A stretch of DNA of 64,000 nucleotides, from contig CANLWK010000001.1 of assembly GCA_947494805.1 (NCBI GenBank), forward strand, positions 124,001 to 188,000, written 5' to 3'. The notes under the pieces were generated by a model. It was not told where the DNA came from. It was given only the letters and a program-made list of their open reading frames with translations, and made no database searches. The position numbers and the translations under genes were made by a program. The DNA comes from an uncultured Croceitalea sp. Lineage in GTDB: Bacteria > Bacteroidota > Bacteroidia > Flavobacteriales > Flavobacteriaceae. Of this stretch, positions 16,779 through 26,015 are shown in pieces (position 1 is the first letter of the stretch; each line of letters begins with the position of its first letter).

Positions 16779-16828
16779 AAAAAGACCAAAGGGTATGTTT
16801 AAAAACATACTTTTTGGTCTTTTTTTTT
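16779..16828 (+). terminator. Strong hairpin terminator downstream of the small peptide gene
   Basis: Outer stem AAAAAGACCAAA/TTTGGTCTTTTT and inner stem GTATGTT/AACATAC around a four-base loop, followed by further T residues to 16828. The arms also carry A-runs on the left, so some leftward activity is possible. Confidence 0.85.
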
Positions 16829-16942
16829 AATCCTTTTTTGTTGATTATCAGATAATACGCACGCTTTTTGCCTAACACTAATAAACATCGAGTGCCAACC
16901 TACATTTCAACGATCTGTGTTAAAAACTTTGAGACGGATTAA

Positions 16943-16966
16943 CTCAAACAAACTTTATGGTTTGAG
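16943..16966. promoter_or_regulatory. Palindrome upstream of nrdB, possible operator
   Basis: CTCAAAC (16943-16949) and GTTTGAG (16960-16966) form a perfect 7-bp inverted repeat with a 10-bp spacer, just upstream of an imperfect -7 box AATCTTTG at 16977-16984. GGTTTGAGC recurs at 18083-18091 in the nrdB-nrdA gap. The bound factor is unknown; the sequence does not look like an NrdR box. Confidence 0.35.
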
Positions 16967-17042
16967 CACATTTTTCAATCTTTGTAAGTCCCTACCGCAA
17001 GGTAATTTTCAATCCAATTATTCAAATTAAAACAGAACACAT

Positions 17043-18029
17043 ATGTCAGCTGCAGTTGAACCTATTTTGCAAGAAAATGAAGACCGATTTGTAATTTTCC
17101 CTATTAAGCACCATGATTTATGGGAATGGTACAAAAAATGTGAGGCTTGCTTTTGGACTGCAGAAGAGATTGACCTACATCAAGATCTTACGGACTGGAA
17201 CAATAAATTAAGCGACGACGAACGCTATTTTATTAAACATATTTTGGCATTCTTTGCTGCTTCAGATGGTATTGTCAATGAAAATTTAGCCGAGAACTTT
17301 GTAAATGAAGTACAGTACTCTGAGGCTAAATTTTTCTATGGTTTTCAGATAATGATGGAAAACATTCACTCTGAAACATACTCTTTGTTGATTGATACCT
17401 ACGTGAAGGATGAAAAGGAGAAAAACGTGCTTTTCAAGGCCATAGAAAACTTTCCTGCAATCAAAAAGAAGGCTGACTGGGCTTTAAAATGGATTGAATC
17501 ACCCAGCTTTGCTGAACGCTTGATTGCTTTTGCCGCGGTTGAAGGTATTTTCTTCTCAGGTGCGTTCTGTTCCATCTTCTGGTTAAAGAAAAGAGGATTG
17601 ATGCCAGGGTTGACCTTCTCAAATGAGTTGATTTCAAGAGATGAGGGTATGCACTGTGACTACGCCGTACACTTACATAACAAACATCTCATCAATAAGG
17701 TGCCAAAAGAAAGAATCACTGCAATTCTTGTAGATGCCTTAAATATCGAACGAGAGTTCATTACCGAGTCTTTGCCGGTAAGCCTGATAGGTATGAACTC
17801 TAAGTTGATGACACAATATCTAGAATTTGTTACTGACCGCTTGTTGGTAGAATTAGAGTGTGATAAGGTATACAATGCCACAAATCCATTCGATTTCATG
17901 GATATGATTTCACTTCAAGGAAAAACGAACTTCTTCGAGAAGCGCGTTTCAGAATACCAAAAAGCCGGTGTTTTGAACAAAGAGAAAGATACTGATGCCC
18001 AAAAAATCAGTTTCGACGCAGACTTTTAA
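17043..18029 (+). CDS. nrdB: Ribonucleoside-diphosphate reductase, small subunit
   Basis: A 328-residue class I ribonucleotide reductase R2 protein. The di-iron site and radical residues are visible: D44 in EEIDLHQD, E106/H109 and radical Tyr113 in [11 protein letters not shown], and the later carboxylate/His motif in [13 protein letters not shown] tyrosyl radical is therefore expected (class Ia/Ib-like rather than a Phe-type Ic enzyme). It supplies the radical to NrdA for reduction of ribonucleoside diphosphates to deoxy forms. The C-terminal tail is acidic, ending in SFDADF, the usual R1-binding tail. nrdA follows after 132 bp. A palindrome and weak -7 box lie upstream. Confidence 0.96.
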   Translation: MSAAVEPILQENEDRFVIFPIKHHDLWEWYKKCEACFWTAEEIDLHQDLTDWNNKLSDDERYFIKHILAFFAASDGIVNENLAENFVNEVQYSEAKFFYGFQIMMENIHSETYSLLIDTYVKDEKEKNVLFKAIENFPAIKKKADWALKWIESPSFAERLIAFAAVEGIFFSGAFCSIFWLKKRGLMPGLTFSNELISRDEGMHCDYAVHLHNKHLINKVPKERITAILVDALNIEREFITESLPVSLIGMNSKLMTQYLEFVTDRLLVELECDKVYNATNPFDFMDMISLQGKTNFFEKRVSEYQKAGVLNKEKDTDAQKISFDADF

Positions 18030-18161
18030 GTTAAAAATATAACGAATCGCTTCTTGAATATCCCCAAAGTAAGAAACGGTTTGGTTTGAGCTAAAAAGTG
18101 TTTCAGCCGAACACTGCCTACAAACGCTAAATGAATTAAGTCATGAAAAAATCATAGAAGA

Positions 18162-20639
18162 ATGTACGTATTAAAAAGAGATGGAAGAAAAGAGCCGATG
18201 ATGTTCGATAAGATCACGGCCAGAGTAAGAAAGTTGTGTTATGGCCTCAATGGCTTAGTTGACCCGGTAAAGGTCGCTATGCGCGTAATAGAAGGGTTAT
18301 ATGATGGGGTGACAACTTCTGAGCTCGATAACCTTGCAGCAGAGATTGCGGCCACTATGACAACGACGCACCCTGATTATGCGAAGTTGGCCGCGCGTAT
18401 TTCCGTTTCTAACTTACATAAAAACACTAAGAAGTCTTTCTCTGAGACGATGAAAGATTTGTATGAATATGTGAACCCAAGAACAGGTAAAAAAGCCCCT
18501 TTACTATCTGATGAGGTCTTTAAGGTAATTGAAGAGAATGCCGATAAGCTCGACTCCACGATTATTTATAACCGTGATTTCGGATATGATTATTTCGGAT
18601 TTAAAACCTTAGAGCGTTCGTACCTGCTAAAAATCAATGGAAACATAGCTGAGCGTCCACAGCATATGTTGATGCGTGTTTCTGTAGGGATTCACTTAAA
18701 TGATTTAGATGCCGCCATTGAGACCTACGAGTTGATGTCAAAAAAGTATTTTACCCATGCGACGCCGACCTTGTTCAATTCAGGTACGCCAAAACCACAG
18801 ATGTCATCATGCTTTTTATTGGCTATGAAGGATGACAGTATTGATGGTATTTATGATACGCTCAAACAAACTGCCAAAATTTCACAATCGGCCGGGGGTA
18901 TTGGACTATCTATTCACAACGTTCGCGCTACAGGTTCGTACATTGCGGGGACCAACGGAACATCAAATGGTATTGTGCCAATGTTGCGTGTTTATAACGA
19001 CACTGCTCGTTATGTAGATCAAGGTGGTGGAAAACGAAAAGGAAGTTTTGCAATCTACGTTGAACCATGGCATGCAGATATCTACGATTTCTTAGACCTT
19101 AAAAAGAACCACGGTAAAGAAGAGATGCGGGCAAGGGATTTGTTCTATGCAATGTGGATTCCTGATTTGTTCATGAAAAGGGTAGAAGCAGATGCAGAAT
19201 GGACGTTAATGTGCCCCAATGAATGCCCGAATTTGTTTTCAACACACAGTGATGAATTCGAAGCACTTTATCTGAAGTACGAAGGTGAAGGCAAAGGCCG
19301 TAAAACGGTAAAGGCCCGTGAACTTTGGGAAAAAATCTTAGAATCACAGATTGAAACAGGGACCCCATATATGCTATATAAAGATGCGGCCAATAGAAAA
19401 AGTAACCAAAAGAACTTGGGTACGATTCGTTCGTCAAACCTTTGTACAGAAATTTTAGAGTACACATCGCCCGACGAAGTTGCGGTATGTAACCTGGCAT
19501 CGATAGCTTTGCCAATGTTTGTGAAAAACGGAAAGTTTGATCATAAAGAATTGTTTAAAGTTACCAAGCGTGTAACCAAAAACCTGAACAAGGTCATTGA
19601 TAGAAATTATTATCCTGTTAAAGAAGCCGAAAATTCAAATATGCGACACAGGCCTATTGGGCTCGGTGTTCAAGGTTTGGCAGATGCATTTATCATGCTC
19701 CGTTTGCCATTCACAAGTGATGAAGCAAAACAACTGAACCAAGAGATTTTTGAAACCCTCTACTTTGCTGCCGTTACCGCATCTATGGAAGAAGCCAAAA
19801 TTGATGGAGCTTATTCTTCTTACGAAGGTTCACCAATTGCACAAGGAGATTTTCAGTATAACCTTTGGGGAATCAAAGATGAAGAACTTTCTGGTAGATG
19901 GGACTGGGGGAAGCTGCGCAAAGATGTGAAAAAACATGGAGTACGTAACTCATTGTTGGTAGCACCTATGCCGACCGCTTCAACCTCACAAATATTGGGT
20001 AACAACGAATGCTTTGAACCTTATACATCAAACATTTATACACGTCGTGTACTTTCGGGTGAGTTCATTGTTGTGAACAAACACCTGTTAGAAGATTTGG
20101 TAAAATTGGGTCTTTGGAACGAGAACCTGAAGCAAGAACTGATGCGCGCAAATGGTTCTATTCAACACATTGAAAATATTCCTGAAGATATTCGTGAGCT
20201 GTATAAAACAGTTTGGGAACTGAGTATGAAAGATATCATCGATATGAGCCGTCAACGAGGTTATTTCATTGACCAAAGCCAGTCTTTGAACCTGTTTATG
20301 GAAAATGCCAACTACGCCAAATTGACCTCTATGCATTTTTATGCATGGAAAAGTGGACTTAAAACCGGTATGTACTATCTAAGAACGAAGGCTGCAGTTG
20401 ATGCTATTAAGTTCACCTTGGACAATACCAAGAAGAAAGAAGTTCCGGTAAGTGTAGCTGCTGATGCAGAAGTCGTCGCTGCTGAACCAAAAGCTGCTGA
20501 GAGCCTTAACGTAACACCAACACCTGTAACACAGCAAGAGTTGGACATTCAGCCTATGTCACCAGCTGAAATGAAAGAAATGATCGCACGTGCCAAAGAA
20601 GGCCAAGCAGACGATGATTGTCTGATGTGTGGATCATAA
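18162..20639 (+). CDS. nrdA: Ribonucleoside-diphosphate reductase, large subunit
   Basis: An 825-residue R1 subunit. An N-terminal ATP-cone ([18 protein letters not shown], residues 4-90) gives allosteric activity control. The ten-stranded barrel carries [20 protein letters not shown] with the redox Cys, the NLCTEI motif with the thiyl-radical Cys between Asn and Glu, [19 protein letters not shown], and the Tyr pair in [11 protein letters not shown] for radical transfer. An Ala/Glu/Pro-rich flexible linker (about 750-805) leads to the C-terminal DDCLMCGS swinging-arm cysteines that accept electrons from thioredoxin or glutaredoxin. It lies downstream of nrdB, the reverse of the E. coli order. 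Confidence 0.97.
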   Translation: MYVLKRDGRKEPMMFDKITARVRKLCYGLNGLVDPVKVAMRVIEGLYDGVTTSELDNLAAEIAATMTTTHPDYAKLAARISVSNLHKNTKKSFSETMKDLYEYVNPRTGKKAPLLSDEVFKVIEENADKLDSTIIYNRDFGYDYFGFKTLERSYLLKINGNIAERPQHMLMRVSVGIHLNDLDAAIETYELMSKKYFTHATPTLFNSGTPKPQMSSCFLLAMKDDSIDGIYDTLKQTAKISQSAGGIGLSIHNVRATGSYIAGTNGTSNGIVPMLRVYNDTARYVDQGGGKRKGSFAIYVEPWHADIYDFLDLKKNHGKEEMRARDLFYAMWIPDLFMKRVEADAEWTLMCPNECPNLFSTHSDEFEALYLKYEGEGKGRKTVKARELWEKILESQIETGTPYMLYKDAANRKSNQKNLGTIRSSNLCTEILEYTSPDEVAVCNLASIALPMFVKNGKFDHKELFKVTKRVTKNLNKVIDRNYYPVKEAENSNMRHRPIGLGVQGLADAFIMLRLPFTSDEAKQLNQEIFETLYFAAVTASMEEAKIDGAYSSYEGSPIAQGDFQYNLWGIKDEELSGRWDWGKLRKDVKKHGVRNSLLVAPMPTASTSQILGNNECFEPYTSNIYTRRVLSGEFIVVNKHLLEDLVKLGLWNENLKQELMRANGSIQHIENIPEDIRELYKTVWELSMKDIIDMSRQRGYFIDQSQSLNLFMENANYAKLTSMHFYAWKSGLKTGMYYLRTKAAVDAIKFTLDNTKKKEVPVSVAADAEVVAAEPKAAESLNVTPTPVTQQELDIQPMSPAEMKEMIARAKEGQADDDCLMCGS

Positions 20640-20660
20640 GTGTGATAGTGTTTATTTGAT

Positions 20661-20698
20661 AAAATACCTCAAGTAGTTGTTGCTGCTTGGGGTATTTT
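20661..20698 (+). terminator. Hairpin downstream of nrdA
   Basis: Stem AAAATACCTCAAG/CTTGGGGTATTTT (13 bp with one G-T pair), 12-base loop, 21 bp after the nrdA stop. There is no separate T-tract, but the 3' arm itself ends in TATTTT. Confidence 0.6.
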
Positions 20699-20711
20699 GC
20701 GCTATAAGCAT

Positions 20712-20742
20712 AAAAAAAGGCCCTTTTCATATGAAAAGGGCC
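20712..20742 (-). terminator. Rho-independent terminator of the GMC dehydrogenase pair
   Basis: A perfect 24-bp palindrome GGCCCTTTTCAT/ATGAAAAGGGCC with T7 when read leftward, 28 bp after the stop of the small-subunit gene. Confidence 0.88.
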
Positions 20743-20769
20743 ATACAACTTAGGTTGGTTAATTTCCGT

Positions 20770-21426
20770 TTAATTCAGTGACCAAGCTTTGCCTTCGCTG
20801 AGGTCGTTGACATCACCACAAGCGATGTATTCGCCCGGAACTGGAAGATACGCCAAAACCTCTTCACCTACATATTCTGAAGACTTGTAGCCCCAGGTGG
20901 CCATATCCCTTAGTCCGGTAGCAAATGAAAAACAAGCCACTTCTTCATCAATCTCGGCGGTTTCCCCTTTCATCATCGCTTCCATATAGGCGCCAATAGC
21001 CTCGTTCTGTGCTTCCTCTTCTTCGTCAGACTGCTTCTTAAGATATTTGGCCAATAACGGCTCAAAATCAATTGCTTCTACGTCGGCCAATGATTCTTTT
21101 TCAGCGCCACCTAGAACTTTGTCCATGAATTTATCCATGGCCATACCCAGAAAAGCTTGTTGTTCTTCAGGTAAAACTGATTTGACAAATTCATCGATAA
21201 ACACATGTACGTTTACCTCGGTTGCCGAAGGAGTATCTGTCTTGGGCAAGATAACATCGATCATTTGTGCAATGGCGTAACCCTTATCCTTTTCAAAATA
21301 ACTTGGCATCCATTCTGCATAAGGTGCTTTTTCTTTACAACTTTGTGCCAAGCTCAATATGGTAGGGGTGGCAACGGCATAGCCAAATACCATACCCATA
21401 TTTTTAAGTGCTGATCTTCTTTTCAT
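20770..21426 (-). CDS. Gluconate 2-dehydrogenase subunit 3 family protein (GMC dehydrogenase small subunit)
   Basis: A 218-residue protein with a twin-arginine-like leader (MKRRSALKNMG, then GYAVATPTILSLAQSC) and the small-subunit fold marked by IAQMIDVILPKTDTPSATEVNV and VFIDEFVKSVLPEEQQAFL. In membrane gluconate, fructose and glucoside dehydrogenases this hitch-hiker subunit carries the Tat signal and takes the folded FAD subunit across the inner membrane. It overlaps the end of the upstream GMC gene by one base (ATG/TAG junction), so they are expressed together. A Cys at the end of the leader (AQSCKE) might make it a lipoprotein. Confidence 0.9.
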   Translation of the reverse strand: MKRRSALKNMGMVFGYAVATPTILSLAQSCKEKAPYAEWMPSYFEKDKGYAIAQMIDVILPKTDTPSATEVNVHVFIDEFVKSVLPEEQQAFLGMAMDKFMDKVLGGAEKESLADVEAIDFEPLLAKYLKKQSDEEEEAQNEAIGAYMEAMMKGETAEIDEEVACFSFATGLRDMATWGYKSSEYVGEEVLAYLPVPGEYIACGDVNDLSEGKAWSLN

Positions 21427-23144
21427 TAGATGTTTCCTTTTTTAAGTTCTTGTGCAGCATGGTTGGCCGCTCTTGCCGTAAAGGCCATATAGGTCAATGA
21501 TGGGTTTACACATGAGGCAGAAGTCATGAATGCCCCATCAGTAACATAAACATTTTTACAAGCATGTACTTGATTGTAGCCGTTGACGACTGATGTTTTT
21601 GGGTCACGACCCATTCTTGCGGTACCCATTTCATGAATGCCCAAACCAAGAGCACCAGGGTTGTCAAAAGGCTCTACATCGCGTAGACCTGCTTTTTCCA
21701 ACATTTCAACGGCTTGATTTTTCATGTCTTTGCGCATGTTCCACTCATTCTCTTTGAATTCTGCATCAAAGGTGAGTGTCGGCAGTCCCCATTGGTCTAC
21801 TTTATCATAGTCTAGGGTAAAACGGTTTTCTTCATACGGTAAAACCTCACCAAAACCGCCAATGCCAAAAGTCCATCCACCAGGTTTCATAACGGCATCT
21901 TTGTATTCTTTACCAAAAGAAGTTTCTGCGATCGCATCTTCCCAATTTCCTCTTCGGGCACCACCTTGATAGCCGTAACCTCTAATAAAGTCCTTCATGG
22001 TTGAATCACCGCCAAGATTTCTAAATCTTGGAATGTAGACGCCATTGGCCTTGCGACCTTTGTAATACTTGTCTCCAAAACCATCAAATTTTCCGCTGGC
22101 ACCAACACCTAAATGATGGTCCATGATGTTTCTTCCCAGTTGATCGGAATCATTGCCCAAACCATTTTCAAAACGGTCTGATTTTGATTGCATCAATATT
22201 GATGAAGAAGCAATGGCCGAGGCACATAAGAAAATAACTTTCGCCTTGAATTCATAAGCTTCTTTTGTTACTCGATCAATGACTTTTACCCCGGTGGCTT
22301 TTTTGGTGTCAGGGTCATATATAACTTCATGTACAATGGAGTCTGGCCTCAGTGTTAAGTTACCGGTGCGCTCTGCAACGGGCAATGTTGATGATACACT
22401 ACTGAAATACGCTCCAAAAGGACATCCCCTTATACATCGGTTACGGTACATACATTTTGAACGCCCGTCCCCTTCAAACTTCTTGTCACTTGTGATATGT
22501 GCAACTCGACCGGCGGTAATAACACGTCCATCGAAATGCTCGGACACCTTGCCCCTTACATGGTCTTCTAAACAGTTTAAGGGCATCATGGGTTCAAATT
22601 GACCATCAGGTAATTGTGAAAGCCCTAAAGACTCGCCTGACACACCGATGAAAGACTCCACTTTGTCATACCACGGTGCAATGTCTTTATAGCGTACCGG
22701 CCAGTCAACGGCAATGCCATCTTTTTTGTTGGCCTCAAAGTCTATTTCGCTCCAACGATAGCTGTGGCGTCCCCACATAATTGAACGCCCGCCAACATGA
22801 TAACCACGCATCCAGTCAAAACGTTTTGTTTCGTTGTACGGGTGTTCCAAATCATTCACAAACCAATGTTTTGAAGCAGGTTTTGTGGTATAACCAGTTC
22901 TGTGTTGCTTTTCTTGTTTTGCGATATCTTCTCTGGTGGGTTGGCCAGCGTTGGGAAAGTCCCAAGGGTCTAAATTTGCAGTTGGATAATCTTCACGGTG
23001 CTTGACCATGCGACCCCTTTCCAAAACTAAAGTCTTTAAACCATTTTCACATAATTCTTTTGCGGCCCATCCTCCGCTAATACCAGTGCCGACAACAATC
23101 GCATCATACGATTCCTGTTCTTCATTGTAATAGAATTTACTCAT
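21426..23144 (-). CDS. GMC family FAD-dependent dehydrogenase with Fe-S motif (glucoside 3-dehydrogenase-like large subunit)
   Basis: A 572-residue flavoprotein without its own signal peptide. The FAD-binding GxGxxG lies at 19-24 (VVGTGISGGWAAKE). Catalytic His504 (IHEMGTARMG) and Asn547 (CVNPSLTYMA) are in place. A Cx5Cx3C motif (C231, C237, C241, KCMYRNRCIRGCPFG) matches the [3Fe-4S] ligands of the alpha subunit of bacterial FAD-glucose dehydrogenase. It should oxidise a sugar hydroxyl in the periplasm and pass electrons on; position 3 of a glycoside is inferred from the surrounding genes. It pairs with the Tat subunit directly downstream. No cytochrome subunit is encoded nearby. Confidence 0.9.
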   Translation of the reverse strand: MSKFYYNEEQESYDAIVVGTGISGGWAAKELCENGLKTLVLERGRMVKHREDYPTANLDPWDFPNAGQPTREDIAKQEKQHRTGYTTKPASKHWFVNDLEHPYNETKRFDWMRGYHVGGRSIMWGRHSYRWSEIDFEANKKDGIAVDWPVRYKDIAPWYDKVESFIGVSGESLGLSQLPDGQFEPMMPLNCLEDHVRGKVSEHFDGRVITAGRVAHITSDKKFEGDGRSKCMYRNRCIRGCPFGAYFSSVSSTLPVAERTGNLTLRPDSIVHEVIYDPDTKKATGVKVIDRVTKEAYEFKAKVIFLCASAIASSSILMQSKSDRFENGLGNDSDQLGRNIMDHHLGVGASGKFDGFGDKYYKGRKANGVYIPRFRNLGGDSTMKDFIRGYGYQGGARRGNWEDAIAETSFGKEYKDAVMKPGGWTFGIGGFGEVLPYEENRFTLDYDKVDQWGLPTLTFDAEFKENEWNMRKDMKNQAVEMLEKAGLRDVEPFDNPGALGLGIHEMGTARMGRDPKTSVVNGYNQVHACKNVYVTDGAFMTSASCVNPSLTYMAFTARAANHAAQELKKGNI

Positions 23145-23288
23145 GTATTTGTGAATTGTTTATTCTCTAAAAGTATTAAATATTAAATTAATTTTCTACA
23201 TTTAATCCTTATGTTTATTGTGAATATCACACTATAACGTTGTAGTAAATTTCAATTTACCAGTAATCAATATTTCAAAACAACCACC

Positions 23289-24293
23289 ATGAACAGAAGA
23301 AAGTTTGTACACAACTCTGCAAAGGCAGGCCTTGCCATTTCATTTTTAGGAACATATGCTTGTAAACAAGCTAAAAAAGCTGAAGATGGCGACACCATGG
23401 CAGATGCGCCAGACACTGAATCGGTTGAGCCATTTTTTAAGCTCTCTTTGGCCCAATGGTCAATAAACAAAATGATACGTGAAGGGGGTGTCGATCCATA
23501 TACTTTTGCCGAAAAAGCAAAAGCATGGGGCTTTACCGGCCTTGAATACGTGAGTCAATTGTACAAGAACGAGCTAGAGCCAGCAAACTATTCTGAAGAA
23601 GCAATGCAAGGTTTTATAGATAAATGTAATGCAGAGGCCGAAAAGCACGGGTTACAGAATGTATTGATTATGGTAGACCGACAAGGTGATTTGGCTGCTG
23701 CTGATGCAGAAGAACGTAAAGCTGCTGTTGAAAACCACTACAAATGGGTTGATGCAGCTGCGGCTATGGGATGCCATGCCATTAGGGTCAACTTAAACGG
23801 TATTCAAGAACCAGAGGCATGGACCGCAGCCTCTGTTGACGGCTTGGGCCAATTGGCAACCTATGCAAAGGACAAGAACATCAATGTGACTGTTGAAAAC
23901 CATGGCGGACTATCGTCGAACGCGGCAATGTTGGCCCAGGTAATGACCCAGGTCAATATGGACAACTGTGGAACACTTCCTGATTTTGGCAACTTCTGTA
24001 TCAAAAGGGAAGACGGTTCGTATTATGAATCTAAGTGTATTGAAGAGTATGACAAATACAAGGGCGTGGAAGAACTAATGGTGCACGCCAAGGCGGTAAG
24101 CGCAAAATCCCACACTTTTGATGAGAACGGCAATGAAGCCAATATTGATTACGAGCGCATGATGAAAATTGTAAAAGATGCAGGTTACGCGGGTTATGTT
24201 GGGGTAGAATATGAAGGAAGTGAACTGAGCGAAGAGGCAGGTATTTTGGCCACAAAGAACCTACTGTTAGAAGTTGCCGCCAAACTAGGATAA
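23289..24293 (+). CDS. Exported TIM-barrel sugar isomerase/epimerase-like protein
   Basis: A 334-residue protein. The twin-arginine signal NRRKFVHNSAKAGLAISFLG is followed by a Cys (TYACK) that may be a lipid anchor. The AP-endonuclease-2/xylose-isomerase-like TIM barrel starts at about residue 47 (FKLSLAQWSINKMI) and contains the metal-site strands VLIMVDRQG, AIRVNLNG, VTVENHGG (Glu and His), GTLPDFGNF (Asp) and VGVEYEG (Glu). Such proteins isomerise or epimerise sugars or keto-sugars. The exported location fits processing of an oxidised sugar in the periplasm. The gene is divergent from the GMC operon, with a shared 144-bp control region. Confidence 0.82.
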   Translation: MNRRKFVHNSAKAGLAISFLGTYACKQAKKAEDGDTMADAPDTESVEPFFKLSLAQWSINKMIREGGVDPYTFAEKAKAWGFTGLEYVSQLYKNELEPANYSEEAMQGFIDKCNAEAEKHGLQNVLIMVDRQGDLAAADAEERKAAVENHYKWVDAAAAMGCHAIRVNLNGIQEPEAWTAASVDGLGQLATYAKDKNINVTVENHGGLSSNAAMLAQVMTQVNMDNCGTLPDFGNFCIKREDGSYYESKCIEEYDKYKGVEELMVHAKAVSAKSHTFDENGNEANIDYERMMKIVKDAGYAGYVGVEYEGSELSEEAGILATKNLLLEVAAKLG

Positions 24294-24308
24294 CCATTTT
24301 GACCAAAT

Positions 24309-24752
24309 ATGAAGAATTTCCTTAATCAACTTTTTGATTATAATTTCTATTGCAATAAAAAGCTGATTGCACAGGCTGAAGGATTAGCAAAATATCCTGA
24401 GCACAGTGCCAAGCTGTTCAGTCATATTTTAAATGCACATCATATTTGGAACAAACGTATTATGGGCCTTGATCGTGAGTTTGACGTGTGGCAATTGCAC
24501 GATAAGGATACTTGGGCCGATATCCATTACGAAAACCAAAGGAGCACTTTTGAGGTAATCAGAAATACAGAAGACTTCAATAAACGCATTGATTATGAAA
24601 CAACAGAAGGGCGACTTTTTGCCAGTGATTTGAAAGACATACTGTTTCATATCATTAATCATTCTACCCATCACCGAGGACAATTACTAGCTGATTTAAG
24701 GGCCAATGACTTGGACATTGAAGAACTAGACTTTATACTGTATAAAAGGTAA
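24309..24752 (+). CDS. DinB family protein
   Basis: A 147-residue four-helix bundle protein of the DinB/YfiT superfamily. The metal-binding His triad is visible as ILNAHHIWN (about residue 43) and HIINHSTHHRGQL (two His near residue 121-125). DinB-like proteins are metal-dependent thiol transferases or hydrolases, often for small-molecule thiols such as bacillithiol or mycothiol; the first member was damage-inducible in Bacillus. It starts 15 bp after the isomerase gene and ends 11 bp before a transporter gene, so it appears to be part of the sugar operon though its role there is unclear. Confidence 0.85.
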   Translation: MKNFLNQLFDYNFYCNKKLIAQAEGLAKYPEHSAKLFSHILNAHHIWNKRIMGLDREFDVWQLHDKDTWADIHYENQRSTFEVIRNTEDFNKRIDYETTEGRLFASDLKDILFHIINHSTHHRGQLLADLRANDLDIEELDFILYKR

Positions 24753-24763
24753 TAGTACACCCA

Positions 24764-25993
24764 ATGAAGAACTCCATAAAGTTTCAATTATCGTTCATGA
24801 TGTTCCTTGAATTTTTTATTTGGGGAGGATGGTTTGTTACCTTGGGCACCTTTTTAGGAAGTAATCTTAACGCTACAGGAGGTGAGATTGCCCAAGCGTT
24901 CTCAACACAATCGTGGGGCGCCATAGTTGCACCGTTCATTATAGGGCTAATTGCCGATAGATATTTTAATGCAGAACGTATTTTGGGGATACTGCATTTG
25001 GCAGGAGCCGGATTAATGTACTTAATGTATGGAGCTGATGATTTTGCTGTTTTTTATCCGTACGTATTTGTATACATGATTTTATATATGCCCACCTTGG
25101 CATTGGTAAATTCGGTGGCTTTTAACCAAATGAAAGACCCTTCACAAGAGTTTGCCCTGGTTCGGGTTTTTGGTACGGTGGGGTGGATAGTTGCTGGTCT
25201 CATTATCAGTTACGTTTTCTTTTGGGATTCCCCTGAGTCGCGAGAAGCAGGAATGCTTAAGAATACCTTTTTGATGGTGGCTATAGCTTCAGGGGTTTTG
25301 GGCGTTTTTAGTTTTATGTTGCCCAAAACACCTCCAAGGGTAACCAAAGAAGATAAAGTTAGTATCACAGGCATGTTAGGCCTGGACGCTTTAAAGCTTT
25401 TGAAAGATAAAAACTTTCTGATATTCTTTTTGTCATCTGTTTTGATATGTATTCCCTTGGCATTTTACTACCAGAATGCCAATCCGTTTTTGTCAGAAAT
25501 TGGCGTAGAAAACCCAACTGGTAAAATGACAATAGGTCAGATATCAGAAGTACTTTTTATGTTGTTGCTACCTTTCTTTTTTAAAAAGTATGGATTTAAA
25601 AAAACAATATTAGCCGGAATGTTGGCATGGACGGTTCGTTACCTTTTGTTCGCTTATGGAAATTCAGGAGAACTGACCTTTATGTTATTGATAGGTATTG
25701 CACTGCACGGCATCTGCTATGATTTCTTTTTTGTTTCAGGGCAGATTTATACCGATACCAAGGCCGGCGATAAGTACAAAAGTGCGGCACAAGGTCTGAT
25801 TACCTTGGCTACCTATGGTGTGGGGATGTTAATCGGGTTTTGGATTGCCGGAAAAATAACAGATACCTATCTCACAGATACAGCCGTACATGATTGGAAT
25901 GTCATTTGGTTGTATCCTGCAGGTTTTGCGCTTGTGGTCTTTATCATTTTTGCCCTGACTTTTAAAAATGAAAAAATCGAATACAAACAATAA
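24764..25993 (+). CDS. Nucleoside:H+ symporter-like MFS transporter
   Basis: A 409-residue inner membrane protein with 12 predicted helices. It follows the NupG/XapB family pattern: QLSFMMFLEFFIWGGWFVTLGTFL at the start, then GIALHGICYDFFFVSGQIYTD and AAQGLITLATYGVGMLIG in the C-terminal half. Family members import nucleosides in enterobacteria, but Bacteroidota homologues are common in sugar clusters, so the substrate here may be a sugar or keto-sugar. It is one of two different MFS genes in a row in this operon. Confidence 0.83.
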   Translation: MKNSIKFQLSFMMFLEFFIWGGWFVTLGTFLGSNLNATGGEIAQAFSTQSWGAIVAPFIIGLIADRYFNAERILGILHLAGAGLMYLMYGADDFAVFYPYVFVYMILYMPTLALVNSVAFNQMKDPSQEFALVRVFGTVGWIVAGLIISYVFFWDSPESREAGMLKNTFLMVAIASGVLGVFSFMLPKTPPRVTKEDKVSITGMLGLDALKLLKDKNFLIFFLSSVLICIPLAFYYQNANPFLSEIGVENPTGKMTIGQISEVLFMLLLPFFFKKYGFKKTILAGMLAWTVRYLLFAYGNSGELTFMLLIGIALHGICYDFFFVSGQIYTDTKAGDKYKSAAQGLITLATYGVGMLIGFWIAGKITDTYLTDTAVHDWNVIWLYPAGFALVVFIIFALTFKNEKIEYKQ

Positions 25994-26015
25994 CCAACTT
26001 AACTCATAAATTATA

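Larger units (their letters stand above)
16619..17042. other. Non-coding region before nrdB with inverted repeats and hairpins
   Basis: A 424-bp gap. From left to right it holds an 18-20 bp imperfect inverted-repeat pair (16621-16640 and 16755-16772), a rightward hairpin terminator (16779-16828), a palindromic ATTATCTGATAAT-type segment near 16843-16855, two copies of GCCTAAC (16650-16656 and 16870-16876), and a CTCAAAC...GTTTGAG palindrome close to nrdB. A leftward open frame over 16621-16878 reads through these structures and has no protein character. Confidence 0.7.

Noticed and set aside
16650-16876. GCCTAAC/GTTAGGC motifs resembling integron attC core sites
   Set aside because: Both copies are in the same orientation, no GTTRRRY partner completes an attC, and there is no integrase or cassette ORF.
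16621-16878. Leftward open frame of 85 codons in the region before nrdB
   Set aside because: It runs across the inverted repeats and the terminator hairpin, its composition reflects those repeats and no promoter was found for it.
16943-16966. NrdR box upstream of nrdB
   Set aside because: The palindrome CTCAAAC...GTTTGAG has a 10-bp spacer and no resemblance to the ACACAATATATTGT-type box.
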